64,000 nucleotides of DNA from Amblyornis subalaris. Its lineage: Eukaryota; Chordata; Aves; Passeriformes; Ptilonorhynchidae. The DNA lies in the NCBI GenBank assembly GCA_018881555.1, contig JACAXG010000028.1, positions 2,717,143-2,781,142 of the forward strand, given 5' to 3'. Shown here piece by piece: positions 46,750 through 59,790 of the stretch (the stretch's first letter is position 1; every line of letters starts with the position of its first letter). The notes below the pieces were generated by a model, which did no database searches, had not been told where the DNA came from, and saw only the letters and a program-made list of their open reading frames with translations. Position numbers and translations under genes: made by a program.

Positions 46750-48874
46750 CTGCAAGAGAAGACATCAAGGTGGGTCACGGCAGTGCCCATCAGTCCCTGG
46801 GCCTCACCAGGGGCACCAGAGCTGCACAGCAGCTGGCAGGGCTCTGCTGGAGGTCTGTGTGCACCAGCCCACACTGCTCAATGCTGGTTTGCTGCTTGAT
46901 TTTGTGGGCACTCAAAAGAGGCTGTTTTGGGGCTTCTTGCCCACCCCGCTCCTCTCTGCACTCAGACAGACCCCAAACTGGTCTGGTTTAACCATACAGG
47001 GGGCAAAAATAACCAGAGACAAAAAATTCTTCCACTCCCAATGGATATCCACAAGTCCTGTCACTGCTCTTCAGGAGACCCAAGACCTGCAGGAATCATA
47101 AGAATATTCTGAGTTGGAAGTGACCCATCAGGATCATCGAATCCAACTCCTGGCCCTGCACAGACACCCCAACAATCTCACCCTGTGCCTGAGAGCGTTG
47201 TCCAAATGTTCCTTGAGCNCTGGCAGCCTTGGGGCCATGACCACTCCCTGGGGAGCCTGTTCAGTGCCCAACCACCCTCTTGGGGAGGAGCCTTTTCCTG
47301 ATATCCAATCTAACCCTCCCCTGATTCAGCTTCCTGCCGGGAATACAGGGGACACCAGAAAGATCCCCAAACTAAGTGCTCTGAGCCCTCAGCTTCATCC
47401 TGCATCATGTATCCCAGCATCCAGCATTGGAGGGTGACAGGGTGTCATGTCAGATGTACCCCAGCAGTGCATGAGCTCAATTTGGATGGTGGCTGCACTT
47501 CTGGCATGGCACTGCCCAGGCACTCCTGGCACTGCTGCTTCTGCAGCTGCACAGCAAATCAGATTGGAGAACTGATCTGGCTGGAAAACTGCCTTTTTTT
47601 TTAAATGTGTGCCAGGTTGTTTTCAGCCAAGAGCAAAAACTGGTTGAGCAGGCTGAAATAAAAAAGGTCCTGGATTCATAGCCCCAGTGCAGCAATTCTT
47701 ATCTCACTTTTCTCAGCCCTTCGGGCAAAGTCCAGGGTGCTCGGGGACAAGCAGAACTACAAAAGATCTTGTGGACCTCCACAAGCTCCAGCTTAGGAGG
47801 CGGCCTGGGTTCTGAGGAGACACAGGTCCCATGTACCCTTAATGTCAAGCCAGCAAGCCTGTGACGAGCTGTGACTCCAAATAATGACCCACATACCCCA
47901 GGCTGAACTCAGAACCCAATTCCTGCTCATTTGGGAGTGATTTTTTTATTACAAACAGCTCTGAGAGCATTTTGGCTGCATGACGGAGGGTTCACGGACC
48001 ATTGCCATCCCTCCCACGCACAAGACAGGCCCATCCTGGCAGCCTCAGCAGCAAGTTCCCTGCAAGACAAGCTTGGGGACAGGCTGAAAGTCCTTGTCAC
48101 AAGCCAGCAGTGGAAGGACATCAGCCTGGCCACACCCTTCTGGGCCTCACACCCCCCAGGACAGGAAAGTGGGGTATACTCTGACCCCACACGATGCTGC
48201 TGTTTCTGCCAGGCATGAGCAAACCCCTTTGGGAAGGAGCTGAGCGTGTCCTGCTCCGTCTGCAGGTCCCTGCCGCCAACACTCGGCTTCGGAGCTCTGC
48301 AGGGTTATAGCAAATGGAAACCACCTCTCAACCCCTTCCTTGCTGCAGGACCTGCCTGACACTGGTATATCCACCTTAGGGGATGGAATGCAGCATCCTT
48401 CTAGAGCTCTGGGCATGCTCATGATAAGCTGCAGAAAATAAAGTATTTGTTTCCAAGCCCCACAGGAAAATTGGGAGCCTTTCTGATGGTCCCAGCACGG
48501 CTCAGAGCCACACAGCCCACACCCTGCCGGCCTGAGAGCCTTCCTGACAGCATGGCACGTGTTAGGCCAAGTAGGCCAGCATCAAAACATCAAAAAGCAA
48601 CAAACAATAAAATTGCACAGACCAAGCCTGACCAGCACCTGCAGTGCCCCAGGCTGCTGCCCAGCATAGGAGACCTTGCATCCCAGAAAAGGCATTCAAG
48701 CCTTGCTGCAGGAAACATCTCTCGGCTTCCTGGTTTGCACAAGGGGATGGGTGCATGGAGGTGCCCGTGGCACTCCTGGGGTCACAGCCACCCCCGTGGG
48801 CAAGGACAGGCCCTTGCTGCTCCTTCTGCCACCCCACCCATGTCACAGGGAGGGGATGTCTCAGCTTCACTTAC
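46750..48874 (-). other. MPRIP: MPRIP intron 2
   Basis: 2.1 kb, donor GTAAGT, with one CR1 fragment. No other feature seen. Confidence 0.8.
47093..47340 (-). mobile_element. CR1 LINE 3' fragment
   Basis: GAATCATAAGAATATTCTGA, GTTGGAAGTGACCCATCAGG, ATCATCGAATCCAACTCCTG, CTGGGGAGCCTGTTCAGTGC and CCTGATATCCAATCTAACCC. A different CR1 subfamily (GAATCATAGAAT-A-TTCTGAGTTGGAAG type) from the other copies. Confidence 0.93.
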
Positions 48875-48952
48875 CCGGGAACGATGGACAGGGTTGTCAA
48901 AGTCCGTTCCTTCCGGGGCCAGCAGCAGCCAGCCACCATAAATGGGTTTGGC
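48875..48952 (-). CDS. MPRIP: MPRIP exon 2, start of PH domain 1
   Basis: 78 bases, 26 codons, residues 41-66: AKPIYGGWLLLAPEGTDFDN then PVHRSR. It contains the first PH strand (Y-G-G-W-L-L-L, W48). Acceptor TTTGCAG, donor GTAAGT, phase 0 at both ends. A CArG-consensus match at 48935-48944 is simply the codons for IYG. Confidence 0.98.
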
Positions 48953-51900
48953 CTGCAAAGAAACAGCAGAGAAACACTCAGGCACAGCGGAAACCAACTC
49001 AACGTGGATCAGCACCACGGGGAATCAATGGCTGGGGACCACGGGAAGCTGCAGCAACCCCAGCACGAAGGCAGCTGTGTGAGCTCAGCCTCCTGCACGC
49101 AGGCAAACTCAGCCTTCCCAGCGCAGGGAACGCGGTGTCTGATGGCAACCCGTGGAGTGACACACACTGTGTGCCAACGGGACTGAGACGAGCACTCGGG
49201 AGGAGGCAAAACCCCAGTCACAAACTCCAAACACAGCTGCTCCTGCATGGCACCGTGCCCAGAACACCAACCTCCCGGGTACTGCCGAGCGGCAGAGCCC
49301 ATCCCCACCGACGGCTCTTCCCGTCGCCATCGGCGGCGTGCCTCTACTCCAAAGCAAAAACACACTCCAAAGGAGAGCTCNATGTTTTCCGTTCGTTAAT
49401 TAAGAGAGGAAAAACTACCCAGCGCTGGCAGTTCTCCAGCTCCCAGCCGCTTCCCGTGCCGTGCACATCCAACTCCTGCTTCCCTGCAGGGGTAGCCCCT
49501 GCCAGCCCGCTCCCCCCGCCAGCAGCATCCAGCAGCCCACGGCCGAGCACACAGGAAGGTCAGAGCCAGGAGGAGGGAAAACAGCGCATTCAGCCAGCCG
49601 GGAAGAGAAAGGGAAAGAATACTCGGAAAGAACCTTGCAGCACTGCCATATATCAGTGGAAAAAAAAATATCCAGGCTCTTTCCACCAGTGGTCTGGATG
49701 CTGAAATGGCCAGCGTGAAGCCGACCCACANCACAGCAAACGGTGGGATGGGGATGGGCACTGGGCATGTCCTCCCACGCAAAGTCCTGCAGGCACCACT
49801 CCTGCCGCCTGTCAAGCTGTAAACTATGAGCCAACACCTGGCAATGGCTGGGGCCAAATCCTGCTGCAACAGTGGCAAGGCATTGCCACACCAGCAAGGC
49901 GGCTCCGCAGAGATACCAGGACAGACCAGGAGGGAGGAAACCCAGGGCAGATCCAGGTCCAGGAGGGCCCTGGGTCTGGAAACGCTGCTTTCCACCATGG
50001 AACATCCAGGCACGTCCAGCCCAGCCCAGCCAAACAGCGACAAGGACACACATTCCCAGCTCCTCTCTACATGATTCAGTTAATCTTGTTGCTTTCATTC
50101 TTTTCTGTTCCTTAAAGTTTAAAACTGTTTCCAATTCGGTACCTCCCCTAGATTCCTCCTGCCAGTTTCTGTGGTTTTGTAATGTTAAAAAAAAAGTTTC
50201 CCCTCTGGAAAAATCCCTGCAAACAATAGAAGAAACTGCCTATGCACCAGAAACTGTCAAATGCATGAAGCACTGAGTAAGCAAACTGGAAACACGCCGG
50301 AGGAGACCTTTTACTGTTTATAAAGTGAAAAGAAATAACAAAATCTCTTATCCCCTCCACAACGTGACATACCAGCTCGAGGTGTTGCTCTCCCAGCAGC
50401 TGGGAAAACATGATTTGAGAAGACCTTCCTTCCTTCCTTCCCCCTTTAAAAGTGATTTAAACCAATCAAAATGAAGCGCTGGGATCGGGATCCAATTTGG
50501 GGGAATTAGGAGGGCCCGGGGCACCCCTACACCTGCCTGTTCCCACGACCACACTGTGGGCACAGAAAGGCACCTGTGAGCACCACAACNCTCCCTGGGT
50601 TTGGCAAGGAGCCCAGAGCCCCCCGTCACCCGTGTGCAGCTCACCTGGATGCTGGTGCTGTGCTCGCCCATGGCCCCCATGCCACCTCCAGCCGGCCGGC
50701 ACCGCTCCGTGCCCGGCTCCGCGCCCGGCTCCGCGCCGCCCACGCTGCCAGCGCCCCGCAGGTGAGCCAGGCTCTGCCACTCCCCCGGCACACCCCGCCC
50801 CGCGCCCCCACCCAAACCCGCCCGTGACGCATCCGTGCCCACGCGATGGGAGGACTTTGGAGCGGGGATCCCACTGCTCCCCGCCATGCTGGGATGTGGC
50901 CACGGCCACCCGCGTGGCCTGGGAAGAGCCAAATATCCCAAATTTCTCTTCCGTTTCACAAGGGGAAAAACAAAATTACAAATGACTAATGATGACCCAT
51001 CGGAGACCCTTCAATGGGTCACTGTGACAGGAAACAGCGTCCTCAGATTCCCGTAAGAGAACTCAGGGTGTGCGCTGAGCAACTGGGACTTGAGAAGATC
51101 TTGCGACTGGCCTCCACCACCAAGGAGCAAAAGGATGGCAGTGACAACAGGATGTGATGTCCTCAGCGCTTGGCATCACCACACCAAAGCAGCACCCTGG
51201 TGATGCTCTGGGCAGCCAAGCTGTTTGCAAGGCTCATCCTGCCTCCATCCCCAAATTTTCCGCTCCATGCCCCAGCACATCAATCCAGCAAAGCTCTATG
51301 AGCAAAAACTCTTCCTGACACAAGCCACAGCACTGCAGCTGTCCCACAGCACTCTCCNACTCCACTCCGAGCACCCCACAGAATCCGGTCCCACACAGCC
51401 CCTGTGGGACAGGCAGCACAATCCCAGTGCCACACCAGGGACAAAGTAATCGTGGAACCAACAGGGGACATCATCACTAGGGCCAGCAGTGAGCAGCCTT
51501 AACCCAGTATTACAGGCATGAAGTCCTGCCCTACCTCAGCCTGGCTCACACCCCCCCAGCAGACATTATTTTGCCCTCAACCACTCCAATTTTAGCTCAA
51601 AATGTCTGTAAATAAACACCGAGCACNTGAAATACACACCCTTAACACAGAGCACGGTCATTTCTGTACCGGCGTCATCAAAAACCACCAGTGGGCTACA
51701 CTTACTTTGGCACAAGCATCCAATTTCAGATATTGAAACCAAAATAGCTGAAAGGTATGAATTAGAGCCAGGCAGCGTGGGCAGCCTGGTTCCACCCATC
51801 AACAAGGAACACGCAGCCGTGCTTTTTAAAGCCAAACCAAAACAANCTCCTGCTAAAACCAAGCAAATGCCCAGAGAGGTACTAGCCTAAATAAAAGGGG

Positions 51901-54900
51901 TATGAATTAACACACGAAGTGTCTGAAATAAACTCATCACACCTGCATTGGAATGGCCCTGCTGAAGAAGCAAGGTTTAAAATAAACCCGACGTGGGAGG
52001 CAGGTCCGGGGGGGTGTTGGAGCACCAGGACGGAGCTGGAGTCACGCATTGCTTCCACTGGCTCAGCTTCCTCTGGAGAGCTCGGCAAGTGGAGGAAAAT
52101 GCAATACCCAGCATCGAGCAAGAGCTCAGAGCAAAAAATTCCCTTTTCCAAGCAGATCTGTCCAACTTCACATTAAGAGATGGCGTTAGAGCAANCCCAG
52201 TGTTTCCAGGATGCCTTTGACCACACAGAGCCCTGTTTGCCTCCTGGCAGCTCCAGTGATACCCAAAGGGCAGCTCCACGTAATTTCTCCACAGGTAGCA
52301 ACCACACGGGGTGCTTGGGTGCTGGGTGGGTGGCTTTGCTTTTATCCAGAAGGTACCTGGCCGGAGGGTGAGCCACAAAATGCCGTGGAAAGTAGAGCTG
52401 AGAGCAGCTGGGCTGGGGTGGGGTGACACTCACCCCACCAGTGCGTGGGAGGCGCGGCCGGTTTGGAGCCCCACAGTGCCCAGTTCTATCCGATCCCGTG
52501 GGACCGGTGGAGGCTGACTCAGACAGAAACACCCCCACGTCACCACTCCGCTTCCTGTCACACCTCTGGGAGTGTCCAGGTATCGCATCGCACCTTTGAT
52601 CCGCCACTGGAACCGGGCTGTGGAGCACCCACAGCACCTCAGCTGCCTCTCAGGTCGCTGTCCCAGCCACTGCATCCATCCCCTCAGCCCACGGGCCCAC
52701 AGTGCATCCAGGGGGAGGACACCGCCTCCAGCCCAGCGCCGGCAGCACAGCGGGTGGGAGGAAGCGGAGAAGGAAGCGGCCCCAGCTGGGTTTACACAAA
52801 GCTGTCAGGCTGCTGTGCTGATGCTGCCCAGGCACGGACAAACCACCCCAACCAGCTCCACCAGCACCGGGAACACAATTCCCAGCAGCCAGAGAACTGG
52901 GCTTGGAGGACGTGCAGAGCCACTCAGCACGTCCCAAAGCCCAGGGTGATACAGGAACCCCTGCACACCCCCAGGGCCGCAGGGCACCCACTTCCAGAGG
53001 ACAGGATGGGTCACAGGAGCGTGGCAGCCCATGGAGAGCCAGGTCACGGGCCTGGAGGTGGGCTGTGACACCAACTAGCTGCCTGTTGGACAGGCTTTCA
53101 CACCTCCTGTGCTTTTGGTGGTGCTTCCCTCCCCATGCAAACCAGCCTGGCACACAGAGCCGCATCGTGCCAGCCCTGCAGTCCCACAGGAACCCACTGC
53201 ACAAGGCGGAACAGGAGAGCTGTACCAACATCCACATCCCCTCTTAGGGTCCAGACTCAGCCCCGCAGCAGAACACCCACATCCCCACTGGGATGTGCTG
53301 GACACCCGGGTGGGCTGGAATCCCCCCACAGTCAGTGTCCACCCACCCCCACATGTTCCGAGGGAAGTCTGAATCCATTGCCGGGAGAGACTCCTGGCTC
53401 CGAGCGCGTGGCGGGAGGGATAATCTGTTTAGGCTGCCCGCAGACGTAATCAGCCTGTCTCGGGTGGAGGCAGGGCTTGTTTTGTTCAGGCTTGGCAACT
53501 GAGCGGGAAGGGGAAGAAAAATGGATTGTTGCATCGGAGCTTTAGGCTCTGCCTCCAGCACTGGGAGCAGGGAGCCCTGTGCACTGGGGAAGTGATGCCA
53601 GGGCTTTCAGCAGCCCCATGAAAGAACAATGTCCCCACCCTGGCCCAGGCTGTGGGTGAACCCGGGGGGAACTCGTCCTACCACTTTTAGGGGCTCAGCC
53701 CTGACATTCACCAAAGGAGCCCCTCTGACAGCAGCGCTGGCTGCTCCCCACACCCAGAGGAACACAACGGGGTCACAGCTCTCAGCCAGACCCACAGAGC
53801 AGGGACAGTAAGGTCATCGTTCCCTGTGCACTGACTCCTGATCCACTCAGAGCTCCCCAGAGGCAGGGACCTGTTTCTGGCACAGCTCAAGGAGAAAGTC
53901 ACCACAAACACCGCAATTGCAACCTCAAAATAGGAAATCTGGGCGGTTTCAGCTCCACTCTGCTCTCGGTTTTGCACACCTTGGAGCCAAGAGAACATCG
54001 CTGATGGATGAGTCGTAGAAGCCGTCACTCGGCAGGAATGGGGAAGGTGACACTGTTCAGAGAGGGAATGGGATGCAATGCCCAAGCAGGCATTCCTGCC
54101 CACAGCACGGCTTCTAGGAACTGAGAGACAGGCATCACTTGACATTCTGCGTGCTCACAGTGGGATGGCACATGGACCCCTGGAGACCCGCGACCCTGGC
54201 TGTTGGGAGGTTCTGCAAACACTGCTGTGCAAACCCACACTCCGGCAGCAATCCCAGGGGCCGGGATGAAGCCCAGCCTCAGTGGTTAAGCTGCTTACAT
54301 CCCTGTTTCCCTGTCTGTACAGCATTTCCCCTCTGCTGCCTGTCACCTGGTGACACCAAGCTCCAGCATGGAGGCTGCGGTGCTGCCACTGAGCATCCAC
54401 AAAGATTCCCAGAGCAAAAACACTCCCATCCTGCAGCTCCACATCCAAGTGGCTGCTCACTGTCTCTGGGTTCAGCCCAAACAGTGCTTTTTCCAGGACG
54501 AGACCTGGTCAGCTCCTAGGGACCACCTTGGATGGTGGGGAGAGTCCTCTCTCCATCCATCTCCAGCTCTCCTGCCCAAACACATTTGTTCAGGACAGGC
54601 ATGAGCCGGCCGCTGCTGGAGCTGCAAATCCCAGGCTAGGACTTCACCAACACATCTCCACATGCAGCACAAGGCCAAACCAGACTGGACAGACTGGACC
54701 TGGAGCACCAGGAGCATCAGGTGCCACTGCCATGGAGCAGCTGGTGGGCACCGCGCATGGCACAGCCCTCCCGGCACACCAGCAGCACCAACCCAGCCGT
54801 CAGCAAATCCCAAAGGACGGAGCTGCCTGGACAGTTTGCTATGTGGGCAGCGGGAGTGACCGACCGACCAGAGGAACAGGAAGGGGAAAGGTTGAATTCA

Positions 54901-57589
54901 CCCCTCGTGCAAACAGCCGGCCTCCTTCTGCAAATACCCTGCGCTGGTCCCAGAGCTGTGCTTGAGTCCGAGCACTGCCATCACCTTGGGCACTCGGAGC
55001 AAGAGCTGGCCGAGGCCGGCTGTGGTGTGCACAGGGAATTTGTCAAGCAGCAGCAAAACGAAGGGGGACAGAATGGACTTCGCAATTCCAGCTCCTCCTC
55101 CAGCAGCCCCGAAGCTGGTGTGACTGGCAGCAAGCGAGCATATCTAACCACTTCCCACCACTGGCCTTCCTCAGCGCCTGCGAGAAGCCGCAACATCTCT
55201 CCACAGTGCTGGAGAGGGGATTTATCACTTTGTCGGGTGCCAGCCCAGATAAGGTGCGGCGCCATGCAAAAACCTAGCAGCAAGTGAGTGTGCAAAGGGG
55301 ATGGTTCTCTAGCACCCAAAGGCGTCACCATGTCCCTTCCCTTGGGCCACGTGGAGGGTTAAGAGCACCCCAAACACACCCCAGCAGCCAATATCACTCC
55401 TGAGTGCCTGCTGCCCTCCCTGCCTGCATGTCGCTCTCCAAGGATGGGATGCTGCCCATGGGACAGAGCAACAATGACCCTGCTCCCCCTAGCCCCTCTG
55501 GCTGTGTCCCCCAAGTCCCTGCCCTCCCCAGCCACTGACTGAGGCGAGTTTGACATTTGCAGAGAATCTCCCCCTGTTCAGTGCTAATAATCAGTCAAGT
55601 AGAGGCGGATTTTTGCAGCATGATACAAGCAGCGGGGAGCAGGGAATGCAAGCGCAGGGGCTGCTTTCCAGGAAAGTGGGGGCTTTTTCTCCCACAAGGA
55701 GCAGGGGTGGATGGAAAACTGTGGCCGGGACATGATCCCTCACCCTGTCACCCTCTGGACAATGCAAGAAGTCAAGATAAGACCCCTGCAACACAGAGTA
55801 TCCCAGCCCCATGGATGAAATGTCCCAGAGCAAAGCCAAGCCTGTGACCCAACGCTGACACACTCCAGCCTCAGGGCTGCTGGCCACCAGCTGCTCAGCA
55901 TCCAGAACAGTAGTAAAGTGATAATGTCCAATGGAGAAGAGATGGAAATAACCACCCTCTGCCACTGGGCAAGGGTGTCACAGGAAGAGGCAGTGGGAAA
56001 AGTCTGCAAGCTCTATTTTCTAACTGGGTGGTCCTCTGGGCATCTATGCCATGATCTCAAATAGGAAGAAAAAAAGGAAAAAAAAAAAAGACACTGGTAG
56101 CTGGAAAGATGTCCTCAAATTCCTCTATCTGTGCCAGTCCCCACGCCTCGAGAGAGCAAACGCATGGAGAAAATTAAAAGCAACTGCTTTACACTCTGCT
56201 CTTCTTCCAATTCAGGCCAGGCGAAATTTTTAGGTTAATTCCCAGCCTGTCCCATGTTGTTGGGGGCTTCATCTTACAGACATGGATTGGCCCACAGCAG
56301 CCAGTATGGAAAGCAGGAATCCCACGGGGACACCCCCCGCCATGAGAGCCTTGGGTGGCTGCTTGGGAAAAAGGTCCCATTGGACAGTCTGGCTTTCTCC
56401 TTGGAGATAGAAGGAGGTCCCTGGGAACTGTACATCTTCCCAGGGCAGGTTCTGGAAAGCAGAGTTCCATACGAGGTTTGCAGGTGGTTACAGGGGACCG
56501 TGCGGTGCCAGCACCGGCACGTCTTGCCAGGAAAGTGGAAATTCCCACAAAAAGGGAATTTCTCTCATGCCGGGAAAGGAGCAGCGTAAGATGAGCTGGT
56601 GACGGGTGGGTGGCACAGCCAGGACAAAGCCACCAACAGCACCGTGTCTGCCAGGGGCCAGATCCTGCCACAACATAGGATCAAGGGATCTGACAGCCCA
56701 TGACCCACAGCAACAGATTTTCCCGAAGGGAGAACAGCCGCGCTGACTGACCCAGTTTTTCCCATGCTCTGTGGGCACCCCAGAAGGTCAAACACAGACT
56801 GGGGGGGGGCAAGGGCACATCACCTCCCACCTGCAGCCCTGGGAGGGGACAGTCACATCTCCAACAGGTGGGGGGACAGCATGCAGCTGCCCCAAATCAC
56901 ACCGAGCCCCGTCCGGCAGCATAGCCACGCACAAAAACAACTCGTGAACGCAGCGCTCCCAGGATTAGGGACTTAGCGTCCGCACAGCCCTTTGAAGTTG
57001 GAAGCGCTAAGTCTGATTATTATTAGAGAGCTCCAGCTCATTAATCCTGATGTTTGGGGCTGGATTTCCCCCCTCCCAGCCCCATTCCTAAGCCGGTTCC
57101 CAAGTACGACGGAAATCCACTACTACCACTAAATATTTGCGACTCTTTGCAAACACACTCTGGGTCTCTGCCCCGAGCNCCTCCAGCACCCTGCAGCACC
57201 CCGGGAAGCAGCAGAGGCAGCTCCTAACACCCACACAGGTATTTTTATCTAATAAAAATCCAAAAAGGACACGAGTGCGTAAGTGTGAAGTACCTTCACC
57301 TTTCCTCCAAGCCAAGTACAAAGGTCAGATGACTCCAAAGGACTTTTCTAGCCTGACTCTAGGTAATCAGCAACACTGTCCCTGTCCACGGGGTGAGCAG
57401 GACATGCTGAGCATGGAACCCCCACGCTGCGGTGTCAGACCCCCCTGACCCAAACCAAGCTTAAAAAGCATGAGTTAAAAAGGCAGGAACATTCAGAGCT
57501 GTTAAATGAACCGTTATTCCTGGGTGTGCTTCGGAGCGAGCACACCCCCACATGCAGCCAGGCTCCGACACAGGGCACAAATCGGGAGA

Positions 57590-58160
57590 GGAGGCAGGCA
57601 GGGTGGCGGGGAAGCGCCGGGGTGGCCGCGGCCGGGGGTCTCCTGGGCACGGGGGGCTGCGGGCAGGGCGGGAGGTGCGTGCGTGCATCACACGCTACCA
57701 CAGCCACCATCTTATCTGGGAAGCGGGATTACTTCACCCCAGCTGCAAGGGAGAAGCCGAGCAGGACTGCGCCGTTTTCCCAACCGGAGCCCCCCGCGCA
57801 GGGCCTGGATCCGGCCACGGGGCTGACCCCGACCCCATGGGAACCGGACGCGGGGCCGGCCCCCCAGGGCCACCCACCACCCCGATGGGAACAAAGCCAG
57901 CGAGGGGCTGCCCGAAACACGTCCCTGGGTCCCCAGGGAGGCGGGGGGCCCCCATGGCAGGGCAGGCAGGCGCTATGGAGGGGCTGCGTGCTATGCATCG
58001 AGCCCCCCAGTAAAAGTAAATAAGCTTTGCACCAGGAGGCAGCGCAACCCCCGGACAGCGGGCAGGGGCTGGCCGGGAGCGGGGGGCTCTTCCCGAGCCC
58101 CCTCCGGGACGGCTCCTTTGTCTGGGCACGGCCGCGACGCTCCGCGCCGCCCGCCCCTTT
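57590..58160. promoter_or_regulatory. Second CpG-rich segment in intron 1
   Basis: CpG-dense sequence about 1.7 kb inside the gene from the main promoter, for example GGCGGGGAAGCGCCGGGG and GGCCGCGGCCGGG. It could be an island shore, an enhancer or an alternative promoter. No first exon is identifiable. Confidence 0.4.
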
Positions 58161-58184
58161 CCCGCACACACCACGGCATTTTTT

Positions 58185-58300
58185 CCAGTTACATTTTTTC
58201 CATATTAGCCCTCAGATTTCATGATGCCCCCCCCCCCCTCCGCCGCCCCCCCAGCGAGCGCAGCAATATGTCTGATCTCATTGCCATAATAGGATCGGGA
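58185..58300. promoter_or_regulatory. Candidate SRF-bound island in intron 1 (CArG box)
   Basis: A perfect CArG box CCATAATAGG at 58284-58293 and a one-mismatch CArG CCATATTAGC at 58200-58209 lie 84 bp apart in an AT-rich block, split by a C12 run at 58227-58238, with very GC-rich sequence on either side. SRF/MRTF regulates many actin-cytoskeleton genes; that it regulates MPRIP here is inference. Confidence 0.4.
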
Positions 58301-58805
58301 GCAGGGGATGGCAGCCCTGGCCCAGAAAGGTGTGGGAGGAGGGAGGGCGGCCCTGTTCCCCTCACCCCAACACCACGGACGGGTCCCCGCACCCCAAAAC
58401 GTCCCCCATGCCCCAAACACCCCCCTGCCACGGGAGCGCCGGCCTCGGGCCTGCGTCAGGCCTGGGAGGAAGAGGAGGAAGAGGAGGAAGGCCCAGCCCT
58501 GGCAGCCCCCCAGCGCTGAGCCCGCTCCGGGAAGGGACTGGGGTCCCCTTCCCATGTTCCAGGAAAACAGGGGGCTGTAGGGCAGGGGGAGTCATGTCCG
58601 GCATGTCCAGGAGGGGACGTTTTGTTTTCAACCGAGTTTTTCCCAAGACTTTCAGGCTCGTCTGATGGAGCTCCCAGGATACCCCCCACCTGCTGCCGTG
58701 CACCCCAAGAGGGGACGGGATCACCCCAAGTGCTGGTGCTGGGCCCCAAATGGCCTCAGGGGGTGACACCCCAGGGGAGGTGGCAATGGGGTGAGCCACG
58801 GCCTA

Positions 58806-59700
58806 GGGGACCAGTGGGCACTGTGGGTGCCCCGTGGGACACCTGGGAATCTGTGGGGTCAGCAGGCATCCCATAGGATCGCTGTACACCCTATGGGACC
58901 AGAGAGCACCCACAGGGCTCCTGGACATCCCATGGGATTCACAAATACCTCTGAGTCTCTGTGCTATCCGTGGGGTCAGCGGCCGCCCCAAAGGGACCAC
59001 ACACCACGCATGGGACCAACAGGAATCCGCTGGAATCACTGGCTACCCTATGGCACCCGAGAGCAACCACGGGGCTCCTGGACACTCCATGGGATCCACA
59101 GATACCTGTGAGTCCCTGTGCTATCTGTGGGGTCAGCAGGCACCCCAAAGGACCACACACCACCCATGGGGTCAGCAGGTAGCCCATGGGACTCCTGGAC
59201 ACTTTATGAGACCAGAGTGCACCCATGGGGGTCCTAAACACCCCACAGGATCCACGGATACCTGGGGGTCCCTGTGCTATCAGCAGACACCCCATGGGGC
59301 CCTTGGATACCCTATGGGACCACAGAGCACCCTCTGAGCTCCTGAACACCCCATAGAATACAGNGATACTTGTAGGTCCCTGTGCTATCCATGGGACCCC
59401 GCAGCATCCCTGACAGCCCACGGTACCCGTGGGAGCAGCAGGCACCCACAGGACCTTACAATATCTGTGTGACCAGCAGGCACCCCGTANGACTCCCGGG
59501 GATCCCATGGGATCCTGTGCGAACCATGGGGACAGCAGGCACTCGTGGCACCCTGTGATATCCGTGGGACTCCAGAACATCCATGGATTCTATACTATCC
59601 ATAGGATTCTGAGCTATCCATGGGGACACCTATGGTACCCTAAGCTACCCAGGGGACCCCAAGGTACCTGTGGGACCCCAGACTACCCACGGAGCCAGCG
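58806..59700. repeat. Higher-order minisatellite beside exon 1
   Basis: Degenerate tandem repeat with short subunits around CACCCCATGGGAC and CTATCCGTGGGGTCAGCAGG, arranged into a longer unit of about 157 bp. The anchor GTGCTATC recurs at 58961, 59118, 59274 and 59382 (spacings 157, 156, 108). It keeps several frames open on both strands, giving spurious ORFs. Confidence 0.9.
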
Positions 59701-59790
59701 GACACCCCACGGAGACGCAGGGCGCTCTGGGGGCGGGACCCCGGGGCGGATTTTGGGGGGAAAACAGTGGGGTTTGGGGTAAGATCCCAC

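Larger units (their letters stand above)
48953..59790 (-). other. MPRIP: MPRIP intron 1
   Basis: 10.8 kb. No CR1 copy was recognised. It holds a second CpG-rich stretch (57590-58160), a small AT-rich island with CArG sites (58185-58300) and a minisatellite (58806-59700) that starts about 90 bases from the exon 1 donor. Confidence 0.8.

Noticed and set aside
48935..48944. Perfect CArG box CCATAAATGG
   Set aside because: It lies in exon 2 and is explained by the codons for the conserved IYG residues of PH domain 1.
54284..54330. Possible third MIR/L2 trace (CCTGTTTCCCTGTCTGTAC)
   Set aside because: Too short and too diverged to separate from chance.
58939..59580. Minus-strand open frame of 213 codons beside exon 1
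   Set aside because: Lies in the minisatellite; the apparent protein repeats follow the DNA repeat unit.
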